Source: an uncultured Actinomycetes bacterium
Lineage (GTDB): Bacteria; Actinomycetota; Thermoleophilia; Gaiellales; F1-60-MAGs149
Assembly (NCBI GenBank): GCA_903847495.1
Contig: CAINDT010000456.1
Span: forward strand, 1 to 6,617
Reading direction: 5' to 3'
Length of the DNA: 6,617 bases
The notes beneath the pieces are model-generated. The model searched no databases. It was not told where the DNA came from and worked only from the letters and a program-made list of their open reading frames with translations. A program made the position numbers and the translations under genes. Below, one piece after another: positions 1 to 4,425 of this stretch. The first letter of the stretch is position 1; the number at the start of each line of letters is the position of its first letter.

Positions 1-65
1 AGCACCATCGCGATCGCACTGATGACCATGAGCACCGTCGCGGTTCGCGCGGCTTGACGACACAT
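1..65 (-). CDS. Partial gene, N-terminal signal peptide or membrane anchor
   Basis: Only the first 21 codons are inside the window; the gene continues past position 1. Read from the ATG at 65-63, the product starts MCRQAARTATVLMVISAIAM. It has two arginines followed by an uninterrupted hydrophobic stretch, which is the n-region plus h-region pattern of a Sec signal peptide or a single membrane anchor. A very good Shine-Dalgarno, GGAGG, lies 9 bases upstream of the ATG on the minus strand, within positions 72-79, and fixes this start. The gene diverges from the unrecognised gene at 178. The function cannot be told from this fragment; a secreted or membrane-anchored product is an inference from the hydrophobic N-terminus alone. 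Confidence 0.6.
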   Translation of the reverse strand, partial: MCRQAARTATVLMVISAIAMV

Positions 66-71
66 CCGGAT

Positions 72-79
72 CCCCCTCC
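72..79 (-). promoter_or_regulatory. Strong Shine-Dalgarno for the minus-strand partial gene
   Basis: The minus strand reads GGAGGGGG here. The GGAGG core ends 9 bases before the ATG at 65-63. It is one of the best ribosome-binding sites in the window and is the main support for the partial gene at the left edge. A TAGCAT box (minus strand, 99-94) a little further upstream fits TANNNT and could be its -10, but no clear -35 accompanies it. Confidence 0.55.
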
Positions 80-141
80 GAGAACTGCCAGCGATGCTAC
101 AGCACCAGCGGCCTGTGCGCTCGTCCGGCGGCGCTCCCCCG

Positions 142-170
142 TCGAAAGGGATGATTAACCGGTCTACGCT
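142..170 (+). promoter_or_regulatory. Putative promoter giving a leaderless transcript
   Basis: TCGAAA at 142-147 matches four of six bases of TTGACA. TACGCT at 165-170 fits the actinobacterial -10 pattern TANNNT, with a 17-base spacer. Transcription would begin about 7 bases downstream of the -10, which is at or beside the ATG at 178. That ATG has no Shine-Dalgarno, as expected for a leaderless message. This is a pattern match only, with no experimental support. Confidence 0.35.
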
Positions 171-177
171 TCACCTG

Positions 178-738
178 ATGCCGAACTCGTCTCTCACCCC
201 GCTGCAGCGCCAGATCTACTGGTCGGCGCCCTCGCCGGTGATCGAGCGCGGCCGCCGCCGCACGGCGTTCGGCCTCCTGCTGGTGCTGGGCGTCGAGCGC
301 CTGCTGCGCGAGGGCCGTCTGCGCGGTCCGCAGACCCGTCTGGCGATGGCGCAGGCCCAGGCCGCGCGCCTGCTGGCCGCTCCCGTGACGGGCGCGGCGT
401 GGAAGACGCGCCGCGGCGACGTCTTGCGGATGGAGGGCGATGAGCTCGCCGCCGCCCTGGTGGCGCGCGTGACGGGCGACGCCGAGGAGCTCTCCGCGGG
501 CGCCTGCCTGATCGCGGCCTACGACCTGCTCGACGAGATCTGCGACTGGTTGGCCGACGGCCAGCTGCTCGGCGCCGCCGCCCCCTCCGCCATCGACCGC
601 CTGCGGGTGGCCCAAGTGCTGCTCCGAGAGCATCGGTTTGACGGCGAGGAGCGGGATGATCTGCCGCCGCCTACCCGACTCGATCTCGTAGTAGAGGAGC
701 AGAGCAGCGCACCCAACGCGTGGACTGACGACGACTAG
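178..738 (+). CDS. Unrecognised 186-residue protein with acidic Pro/Asp-rich C-terminal tail
   Basis: I do not recognise this protein. The frame is coding: third positions are almost all G or C from 178 on, whereas the opposite-strand reading frame over the same bases has its third positions on this gene's first positions and lacks the bias. The product looks soluble and helical, with many Ala, Leu and Arg in residues 20-130 and no convincing membrane span. It ends in an acidic tail of about 26 residues: DLPPP, a hydrophobic/acidic patch (RLDLVVEE), then NAWTDDD. I chose the ATG at 178 because a TANNNT box sits 8 bases before it and no upstream ATG has a well-spaced ribosome-binding site. In-frame ATGs at 94 and 151 are alternatives, 94 giving 214 residues. 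The last 27 codons recur downstream at 911-991 and partly at 1173-1214 with mostly synonymous changes, which shows the tail was selected as protein. The function is unknown. Confidence 0.6.
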   Translation: MPNSSLTPLQRQIYWSAPSPVIERGRRRTAFGLLLVLGVERLLREGRLRGPQTRLAMAQAQAARLLAAPVTGAAWKTRRGDVLRMEGDELAAALVARVTGDAEELSAGACLIAAYDLLDEICDWLADGQLLGAAAPSAIDRLRVAQVLLREHRFDGEERDDLPPPTRLDLVVEEQSSAPNAWTDDD

Positions 739-763
739 CGGCGGATCATCCCACTCCGAGCTG

Positions 764-802
764 CTCTCAGAGAATCCCCGCGCAGCGGGGTTCCCCTGAG
801 AG
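764..802. repeat. Hairpin A1 (GCA loop, CTCAG/CTGAG foot)
   Basis: The outer stem is CTCTCAG (764-770) with CTGAGAG (796-802). The inner stem is GAATCCCCGC (772-781) with GCGGGGTTC (785-793), with one bulged T and a GCA loop. Two unpaired C residues separate the inner stem from the 3' foot. No T-run follows, so it is not a standard intrinsic terminator. It has the same architecture as A2 at 1036 and resembles C1 and C2. Confidence 0.7.
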
Positions 803-811
803 ACACGGCGA

Positions 812-844
812 CAAGTGGGCAACGCCGACGGCGTTGCCCACTTG
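812..844. repeat. Hairpin B1 (perfect 15-bp stem)
   Basis: CAAGTGGGCAACGCC (812-826) is perfectly complementary to GGCGTTGCCCACTTG (830-844) around a GAC loop. It is followed by AGAGGAGC rather than T residues. The equivalent hairpin at 1082-1114 keeps most of the pairing although its sequence differs at several paired positions (see findings). Confidence 0.8.
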
Positions 845-854
845 AGAGGAGCAC

Positions 855-890
855 CTTCAGCGAGCTGTGCGCAGCACAGCTCCCCTGCAG
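855..890. repeat. Hairpin C1 (GCA loop)
   Basis: GAGCTGTGC (862-870) pairs perfectly with GCACAGCTC (874-882) around a GCA loop. The feet are CTTCAG (855-860) and CTGCAG (885-890), with the same two extra C residues before the 3' foot as in A1. It is nearly identical to C2 at 1125-1160. Confidence 0.7.
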
Positions 891-898
891 CTGCGACT

Positions 899-991
899 CA
901 GGAGCGCCCGGATCTGCCGCCGCCCTCACGACTCGACCTCGTGGTAGAAGAACAATCGTCCACGCCAAACGCGTGGGCTGACGAGGACTAG
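899..991 (+). pseudogene. Second copy of the upstream gene's C-terminal tail (gene remnant)
   Basis: Positions 911-991 align without gaps to the last 27 codons of the unrecognised gene (658-738), including the stop codon. Fourteen codons are identical and nine differ synonymously, among them two Ser AGC codons changed to TCG and TCC. Only four change the residue, all conservatively (Thr to Ser, Ala to Thr, Thr to Ala, Asp to Glu). Weak similarity extends upstream to about 899 (QERPD against EERDD) and then stops at hairpin C1. The frame is open back to about 800 but has no convincing start codon or ribosome-binding site. It is most simply the 3' stub of a once complete paralogue. A donor cassette for the upstream gene is a more speculative alternative. 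Confidence 0.65.
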
Positions 992-1042
992 CGGCAGATC
1001 CGCTCAAACGTCACCACTCTCTGGTGATCGCGCCTCGCTCAG
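986..1042. repeat. 57-bp direct repeat, copy 1, with two small stem-loops
   Basis: This segment matches 1209-1265 with a single difference (A1016 against G1239). It spans the tail-copy stop codon and two stem-loops: AGCGG/CCGCT (990-994 with 1000-1004) and TCACCA/TGGTGA (1011-1016 with 1022-1027, loop CTCTC). It ends in the CTCAG that opens hairpin A2. The true copy of the gene at 738 lacks this downstream segment. Confidence 0.75.
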
Positions 1043-1072
1043 AGATTCCCGCGCAGCGGGGTCCCCTGAGCG
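1036..1072. repeat. Hairpin A2 (GCA loop, CGCTCAG/CTGAGCG foot)
   Basis: The outer stem is CGCTCAG (1036-1042) with CTGAGCG (1066-1072). The inner stem pairs CCCGC (1048-1052) with GCGGG (1056-1060) around GCA, extended by a G-T wobble, a bulge and two further pairs. Compared with A1, one outer pair has changed from T-A to G-C on both sides. Confidence 0.7.
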
Positions 1073-1081
1073 AATTGTGGA

Positions 1082-1114
1082 CAAGTTGGTGACGCCGCAG
1101 GCGCCATCAACTTG
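1082..1114. repeat. Hairpin B2 (15-bp stem with one wobble and one mismatch)
   Basis: CAAGTTGGTGACGCC (1082-1096) pairs with GGCGCCATCAACTTG (1100-1114) around a GCA loop. Thirteen pairs are Watson-Crick, one is a G-T wobble and one is an A-C mismatch. It occupies the same place in its hairpin set as B1 but differs at three pairs on both strands. Confidence 0.75.
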
Positions 1115-1115
1115 A

Positions 1116-1170
1116 AGGGTCACTCTTCAGCGAGCTGTGCGCAGCGCAGCTCCCCTGAAGACGTCACCCT
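1116..1170. repeat. Hairpin C2 with extended outer stem
   Basis: The inner stem GAGCTGTGC (1132-1140) pairs with GCGCAGCTC (1144-1152) around GCA, with one T-G wobble. The foot CTTCAG (1125-1130) pairs perfectly with CTGAAG (1155-1160). The stem continues outward: AGGGT (1116-1120) and TCAC-side bases pair with ACCCT (1166-1170) and its neighbours, with one bulge and one C-C mismatch. In total about 23 pairs form, making it the longest structure in the array. Confidence 0.7.
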
Positions 1171-1214
1171 AGGAGCAGAGCAGCGCACCCAACGCGTGGA
1201 CTGACGACGACTAG
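1171..1214 (+). pseudogene. Third, shorter copy of the gene's C-terminal tail
   Basis: Bases 1171-1218 are identical over 48 positions to 695-742, covering the last 13 codons and the stop of the unrecognised gene plus four bases. Read from 1173 it gives EQSSAPNAWTDDD then TAG. An in-frame TAG lies just before it, so it cannot be translated from upstream. The exact identity to the first copy, against clear divergence of the second copy, suggests a recent duplication or gene conversion. Confidence 0.7.
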
Positions 1215-1265
1215 CGGCAGATCCGCTCAAACGTCACCGCTCTCTGGTGATCGCGCCTCGCTCAG
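1209..1265. repeat. 57-bp direct repeat, copy 2, ending inside the surE stop region
   Basis: It matches 986-1042 at 56 of 57 positions. It contains the stem-loops AGCGG/CCGCT (1213-1227) and TCACC/GGTGA (1234-1250). Its last bases, CTCAG, include the complement of the surE stop codon (1262-1264), so the array stops exactly where surE begins to be coding. Confidence 0.75.
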
Positions 1266-2050
1266 GCGCCGCTGTCGAGCAGACCCGCGAGGCCGGCGAG
1301 CAGCGTCGCGCTCTCGGGGTGCTCCCAGTCCACGTGCAGCGCGGTGATCGAGACGTGGCCCTCGCTGATCGCCTCGAAATCGGTGCCGGGCGCGCGGTGG
1401 TAGTCGGCATCACCCGAGTAGAGCCGGAAGCGCCGCTTGCCGTCGTGCTCCTCGGCCAGCTCGATCTGGTCGGCCCAGATGCGGCGCCCCAGCTTGCAGA
1501 CGCGGATGCCCTGAGGTTCGCCTGTCGGGCAGTTGACGTTGAGCAACACGTCGCGGCCGAGATCGCCGGAGGCGAGCAGCGTCACGACGCGCGGCACGAT
1601 GCGCTCCGCCGTCGCGAACTCGTACTGGCCGTCCCGCGTGTGGTGGAGCTCCCCGCCGGTCGACTGCTGCGAGACCGCGAGCCCGGGCGTCCCGAGCAGC
1701 ACGCCTTCCATGGCGGCGGCGACGGTGCCGGAGTAGGTGACGTCGTCGCCGAGGTTGAGGCCGAGGTTGGCACCGGCCACGACCACGTCGAAGCTGCGCC
1801 CCGGTTCGGTCGCCTCCGCGAAGCGCACGCAGTCCACGGGCGTGCCGCCGACGGCATACGCGGCGATCGCTCCGTCGAGATCGCGCTCCTCGACCTCGAG
1901 CGTGCGGCGGATGGTGATCCCACGTGCCACGGCGCTCTGATTCTCGGCCGGCGCGACCACCACCACGTCGGCGACGGTCGCGAGCGCGCGGGCCAATGCG
2001 TGGAGTCCCGGCGAGTCGATGCCGTCGTCGTTCGTCAGGAGTACGCGCAT
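1262..2050 (-). CDS. surE: 5'/3'-nucleotidase (survival protein) SurE
   Basis: SurE is a divalent-metal-dependent phosphatase acting on nucleoside 5'- and 3'-monophosphates, thought to help stationary-phase survival and nucleotide turnover in the cytoplasm. The product is 262 residues, the normal length. The N-terminus MRVLLTNDDG carries the metal-binding Asp8 and Asp9. Ser39 lies in the ENQSAVARGIT segment, and Asn95 in GANLGLN completes the metal site. YSGTVAAAMEG (106-116) is also a family signature. The ATG at 2050 is chosen because the conserved core begins there; upstream codons in the same frame are antisense to the antiporter gene. There is no clear Shine-Dalgarno, and a TATCGT box 9 bases upstream suggests a very short leader. 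It diverges from the cation antiporter, and its stop codon lies in the last bases of the hairpin array. Confidence 0.95.
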   Translation of the reverse strand: MRVLLTNDDGIDSPGLHALARALATVADVVVVAPAENQSAVARGITIRRTLEVEERDLDGAIAAYAVGGTPVDCVRFAEATEPGRSFDVVVAGANLGLNLGDDVTYSGTVAAAMEGVLLGTPGLAVSQQSTGGELHHTRDGQYEFATAERIVPRVVTLLASGDLGRDVLLNVNCPTGEPQGIRVCKLGRRIWADQIELAEEHDGKRRFRLYSGDADYHRAPGTDFEAISEGHVSITALHVDWEHPESATLLAGLAGLLDSGA

Positions 2051-2059
2051 GCGCCTGCC

Positions 2060-2081
2060 ACGATACCGCTCCCCGTATGCT
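2060..2081. promoter_or_regulatory. Divergent -10-like boxes between surE and the antiporter
   Basis: On the plus strand TATGCT (2076-2081) lies 6 bases before the GTG at 2088. On the minus strand TATCGT (2065-2060) lies 9 bases before the surE ATG. Both fit TANNNT and both would start transcription close to the start codon, giving leaderless or near-leaderless messages. The -35 regions are weak (CTGCCA at 2055-2060 on the plus strand is the best, with a 15-base spacer). This is a pattern match only. Confidence 0.3.
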
Positions 2082-2087
2082 GCGCGA

Positions 2088-3164
2088 GTGACAGGGCACG
2101 CACAGCAGAGCGGCATCAACCGCTCGGAGGGGATCCAGTTCGCCGTGATCGCCGGCATTGCGGTCTTGGCCTTCGCCCTCCATTTCGCCCACGCCAATGC
2201 CGTGCTGATCTTTGTGATCAGCGGCATCGCCGTCGCCGGCATGGCGCACGTGCTGGGCGTGGCCACAGAGCAGGCCGGCGAGGCGGCGGGGCCGCGTATC
2301 TCGGCGCTGCTGAACGCGACCTTCGGCAATGCCGCCGAGCTGATCATCGTGGTGCTCGCAATCCGGCAGGGCGGCGAGCTGATCGACGTGGCGCGCTACT
2401 CGATCATCGGCTCCGTGCTCGGCAACGTGCTCTTGATCCTCGGTGCCTCGCTGCTGGTGTCAGGCATCAAGCATGGTCGCCAGGGCTTCAACGCGACGAT
2501 CGCGGGCGTCAACGCGACGATGCTGCTGCTCGCGACGACCGCGCTGGCGATCCCCACGCTGTTCTCGTTCGTGATGAAAGACGATCCGTCCGCCGAGATC
2601 GGCGTCTCCCACGGCGTGGCAATCGTGATGGCACTGCTCTACGCCGCGTACCTCTTCCACGCGTTTCGGTCGCCGGACGAGTCGGGTGCATCGGAGGGTG
2701 CAGCCCGCTGGACGCCGCGCCTATCGCTGATCGTGCTGGTCATCTCGGCAGTCGTGACGGGCTTCCTCTCGGAATTCCTCGTCAGCGCGATCGAGCCGAC
2801 GATCGAATCGACCGGCATCTCCCCCATCTTCATCGGCCTGATCATCGTCCCGATCGTCGGCAACGTCGCCGAGCACTTCGCCGCGGTGAAGATCGCCGCG
2901 AAGGGCGATCTCGACTTCGCGATGGGGATCTCCTTCAATTCCGCGCTCCAGGTCGCCCTGGCCGTGACCGCCGTCGCGATCGCCGCCGGCTTCGCCTTCG
3001 GCCACGAGCTGACGCTGTCGTTCGGCGCGCTCGAGATGTCGGTGCTGATCGCAGCCTCGGTTCTCGCGGCATTCATCGCGATCAGCGGCAAGGCGACGTG
3101 GCTCGAAGGTCTCCAGCTCCTGGCGATCTATGCGATCGCCGCACTCGCGTTCTGGTACGTCTAG
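2088..3164 (+). CDS. Calcium/proton antiporter, CaCA/CAX (ChaA-like) family
   Basis: This is a membrane exchanger expected to export Ca2+ (possibly Na+ or K+) in exchange for protons across the cytoplasmic membrane. The 358-residue product is almost entirely hydrophobic, with about ten to eleven membrane segments. It has the two inverted alpha-repeats of the family: GNAAELI at residues 80-86 after NATF, and GNVAEHF at 258-264 followed by a second helix with SFNSALQ (282-288). Glu84 and Glu262 are the expected ion-binding acidic residues. The start is uncertain. GTG at 2088 follows a TATGCT box and would be leaderless. ATG at 2049 has AGGAG 7 bases upstream, but that lies inside surE and would add 13 residues whose codons look less coding-like. 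The gene is single and convergent with truA. The family is sure; the ion is not. Confidence 0.88.
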   Translation: MTGHAQQSGINRSEGIQFAVIAGIAVLAFALHFAHANAVLIFVISGIAVAGMAHVLGVATEQAGEAAGPRISALLNATFGNAAELIIVVLAIRQGGELIDVARYSIIGSVLGNVLLILGASLLVSGIKHGRQGFNATIAGVNATMLLLATTALAIPTLFSFVMKDDPSAEIGVSHGVAIVMALLYAAYLFHAFRSPDESGASEGAARWTPRLSLIVLVISAVVTGFLSEFLVSAIEPTIESTGISPIFIGLIIVPIVGNVAEHFAAVKIAAKGDLDFAMGISFNSALQVALAVTAVAIAAGFAFGHELTLSFGALEMSVLIAASVLAAFIAISGKATWLEGLQLLAIYAIAALAFWYV

Positions 3165-3176
3165 GGGTCTGACCCC
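3164..3176. terminator. Short palindrome at the antiporter stop codon
   Basis: GGGGTC (3164-3169) and GACCCC (3171-3176) are exact inverted repeats around one T, overlapping the antiporter's TAG. As RNA it would be a 5-bp stem with a CTG loop. It may assist termination, or be a copy of a short intergenic palindrome that occurs elsewhere in the genome; the window cannot tell these apart. Confidence 0.3.
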
Positions 3177-3200
3177 AATCGGAACCTGATCACCAGAGGC

Positions 3201-3228
3201 GACGGGATCACCTCGAGGTGTTCCCGTC
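3201..3228. terminator. Probable bidirectional terminator between the antiporter and truA
   Basis: GACGGGA (3201-3207) pairs with TCCCGTC (3222-3228), and the inner CACCT pairs with AGGTG, leaving one T-T mismatch and about 13 pairs in all. It sits 1 base past the truA stop codon (3232-3230) and 36 bases past the antiporter stop, between convergent genes, where a symmetric stem can serve both. No T-run follows on either strand, so termination would be of the GC-stem type common in actinobacteria. Confidence 0.5.
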
Positions 3229-3229
3229 G

Positions 3230-3970
3230 TCAGTAGTCGACGCGCACGAGGCAGAGACCGTGCGGAGGCGCCGTCCAGCCGGCCTCGTCCCGCGGCCGGC
3301 CCTCGAGCAGGCACGCGAACCCGTCGGGGTCTGTGCCGCTGTCGCCGCGCGACGTGACGATCATCGTGCCCACAAGCGTGCGCACCATGTGCCGCAGGAA
3401 GGCGTTGGCTGTCACCTGGAACTGCACCCCCGCGTCGGTGTCGATCCAACGTGCGGCGTGGATCGTGCGAGTGAACGTGCGGTGCTCGGTCTCGGCGGGC
3501 GTGAACGCCGTGAAATCGTGGGTGCCGACAAGTTCGGCGGCGAAGCGGTCGAGCAGCGCGCGGTCGAGCCGACGCGGCTCGTGCAACTCGCGGAGGCTGC
3601 GCAGCGGATCGCGCAGCGCGCCCAGCCGCACGTCATAGGTGTACGAGCGACTCTTGGCGGAGAAGCGCGCGCTGAAGTCATCGTCAACGTCCTCGGCCCC
3701 CAGCACAGCCACGTCGGCGGGCAGCAGGGCGTTCATGGCTCGTGGCAGCGAGGTGGTCGGCGGGCCGCCCTCGCGCTTGATGCTGACGACCTGTCCCGTG
3801 GCATGCACGCCGGAGTCCGTCCGACCGGCGACGACGACATCGGCGCGCGTGTCGTGCAGTGCGTCGATCGCCCGCAGCATCTCCCCCTCGACGGTGCGGG
3901 CGCCTGGCTGGTAGGCCCAGCCGTTGAAGGCGGAGCCGTCGTACGCCACGTGCAGCCGCGTGTTCACCAT
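3230..3970 (-). CDS. truA: tRNA pseudouridine(38-40) synthase TruA
   Basis: TruA converts uridines 38, 39 and 40 in the anticodon stem of many tRNAs to pseudouridine. The product is 246 residues, normal for the family. The catalytic motif GRTDSGVHA spans residues 49-57, with Asp52 as the nucleophile. The N-terminus LHVAYDGSAFNGW matches the family's usual opening strand, and FSAKSRSYTYDVR in the middle and NAFLRHMVRTLVGT near residue 200 are further family blocks. The ATG at 3970 overlaps the end of the upstream DoxX-like gene by 7 bases and no Shine-Dalgarno is visible, so translation is probably coupled. It is the last gene of the rpsD-rpoA-rplQ cluster, a common place for truA in bacteria. 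Confidence 0.95.
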   Translation of the reverse strand: MVNTRLHVAYDGSAFNGWAYQPGARTVEGEMLRAIDALHDTRADVVVAGRTDSGVHATGQVVSIKREGGPPTTSLPRAMNALLPADVAVLGAEDVDDDFSARFSAKSRSYTYDVRLGALRDPLRSLRELHEPRRLDRALLDRFAAELVGTHDFTAFTPAETEHRTFTRTIHAARWIDTDAGVQFQVTANAFLRHMVRTLVGTMIVTSRGDSGTDPDGFACLLEGRPRDEAGWTAPPHGLCLVRVDY

Positions 3971-4416
3971 GTGCGCGGGTCGATCCGATCGAGCAGCTCG
4001 GGCGTACCACCGCCCCGTGCGACGACGAGCAGACACGCCACGGCCAGCAGCGCGGCCCCGTACAGCGGAAGCCCGCCCTCGACGCGGCCCGCAGTCGCCA
4101 CGATCACCAGCGCGAGGATCAGCAGGAGCAGTGCACACAGGCGGCTTGCCAGACCGAGGACAAGACCGAGCCCGAGCACGATCAGCAGGATCGTGCCAAC
4201 CCACACGGTGACGGCCGGCGCAGGGAGTGGCCAGTCGGCCGCGTGCTGCACGATGGCAGCGTGGCCCAGCACGTCGAGCAGACCCGCGACGATTGCCGCG
4301 AGACCGCTGACGACCCGCACGACCAGGAGCAGTGGTCCGCCGCGACGAGGCGCCGGTGCGTACTGCCCCGGCATGCCGTGCTCAATCAGGCTCGGACCGC
4401 CGGCGGGCGCGCGCAT
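3964..4416 (-). CDS. DoxX-like four-helix integral membrane protein
   Basis: The product is 150 residues with four predicted membrane helices at about 28-51, 69-90, 93-109 and 117-134, a short Pro/Gly-rich N-terminus, and a polar C-terminal end (ELLDRIDPRTW). The number, spacing and small size of the helices resemble the DoxX/DoxD-like family, whose members are mostly uncharacterised, some being linked to redox or thiosulfate metabolism. I see no cofactor motif. The ATG at 4416 has AGGCGG 5 bases upstream, overlapping the previous gene's stop region; ATG at residue 15 is an alternative. The start lies 9 bases after the upstream stop and the end overlaps truA by 7 bases, so it is an operon member. 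The family assignment rests on topology and is tentative. Confidence 0.65.
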   Translation of the reverse strand: MRAPAGGPSLIEHGMPGQYAPAPRRGGPLLLVVRVVSGLAAIVAGLLDVLGHAAIVQHAADWPLPAPAVTVWVGTILLIVLGLGLVLGLASRLCALLLLILALVIVATAGRVEGGLPLYGAALLAVACLLVVARGGGTPELLDRIDPRTW

Positions 4417-4425
4417 CGAGACCGC

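Larger units (their letters stand above)
739..1261. repeat. Gene-free array of gene-tail copies and hairpins
   Basis: These 523 bases contain no intact gene. Reading left to right they hold hairpins A1, B1 and C1 (764-890), a second copy of the upstream gene's 3' end (911-991), two small stem-loops (990-1027), hairpins A2, B2 and C2 (1036-1170), a third, shorter copy of the gene's 3' end (1171-1214), and the small stem-loops again. The array runs into the stop codon of surE. The layout is a tail-plus-hairpins unit repeated about every 220-255 bases, judged from the three TAG stops at 736, 989 and 1212. No transposase, tRNA or intrinsic terminator with a T-run is present. Confidence 0.75.

Noticed and set aside
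655..690. Tiny frame MICRRLPDSIS after GAGGAG
   Set aside because: The ribosome-binding site is good, but it lies within the unrecognised gene in another frame, and the second tail copy at 911 does not keep the ATG.
97..822. 241-codon minus-strand open frame opposite the unrecognised gene
   Set aside because: Its third positions fall on the plus-strand gene's first positions and lack the strong G/C preference, and it runs through hairpin A1. The plus frame is supported by the tail copies.
812..844. Hairpin B1 as a classic intrinsic terminator
   Set aside because: A perfect stem, but the following bases are AGAGGAGC on the plus strand, and on the minus strand TCGCCGTG follows; neither side has a T-run.
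739..1261. CRISPR array or insertion sequence
   Set aside because: The repeats are few, long and unequal, without uniform spacers. There are no terminal inverted repeats with a transposase gene.
1247..3172. 641-codon plus-strand open frame across surE and the antiporter
   Set aside because: It is antisense to surE and out of frame with the antiporter, its translation is Arg/Asp/Ala-rich without family motifs, and both overlapped genes are firmly identified. Long open frames are expected by chance at this GC content.
2710..3449. Minus-strand open frame through the antiporter end and into truA
   Set aside because: It crosses the terminator region and both genes in the wrong frame; the translation is Arg/Asp-rich shadow sequence.
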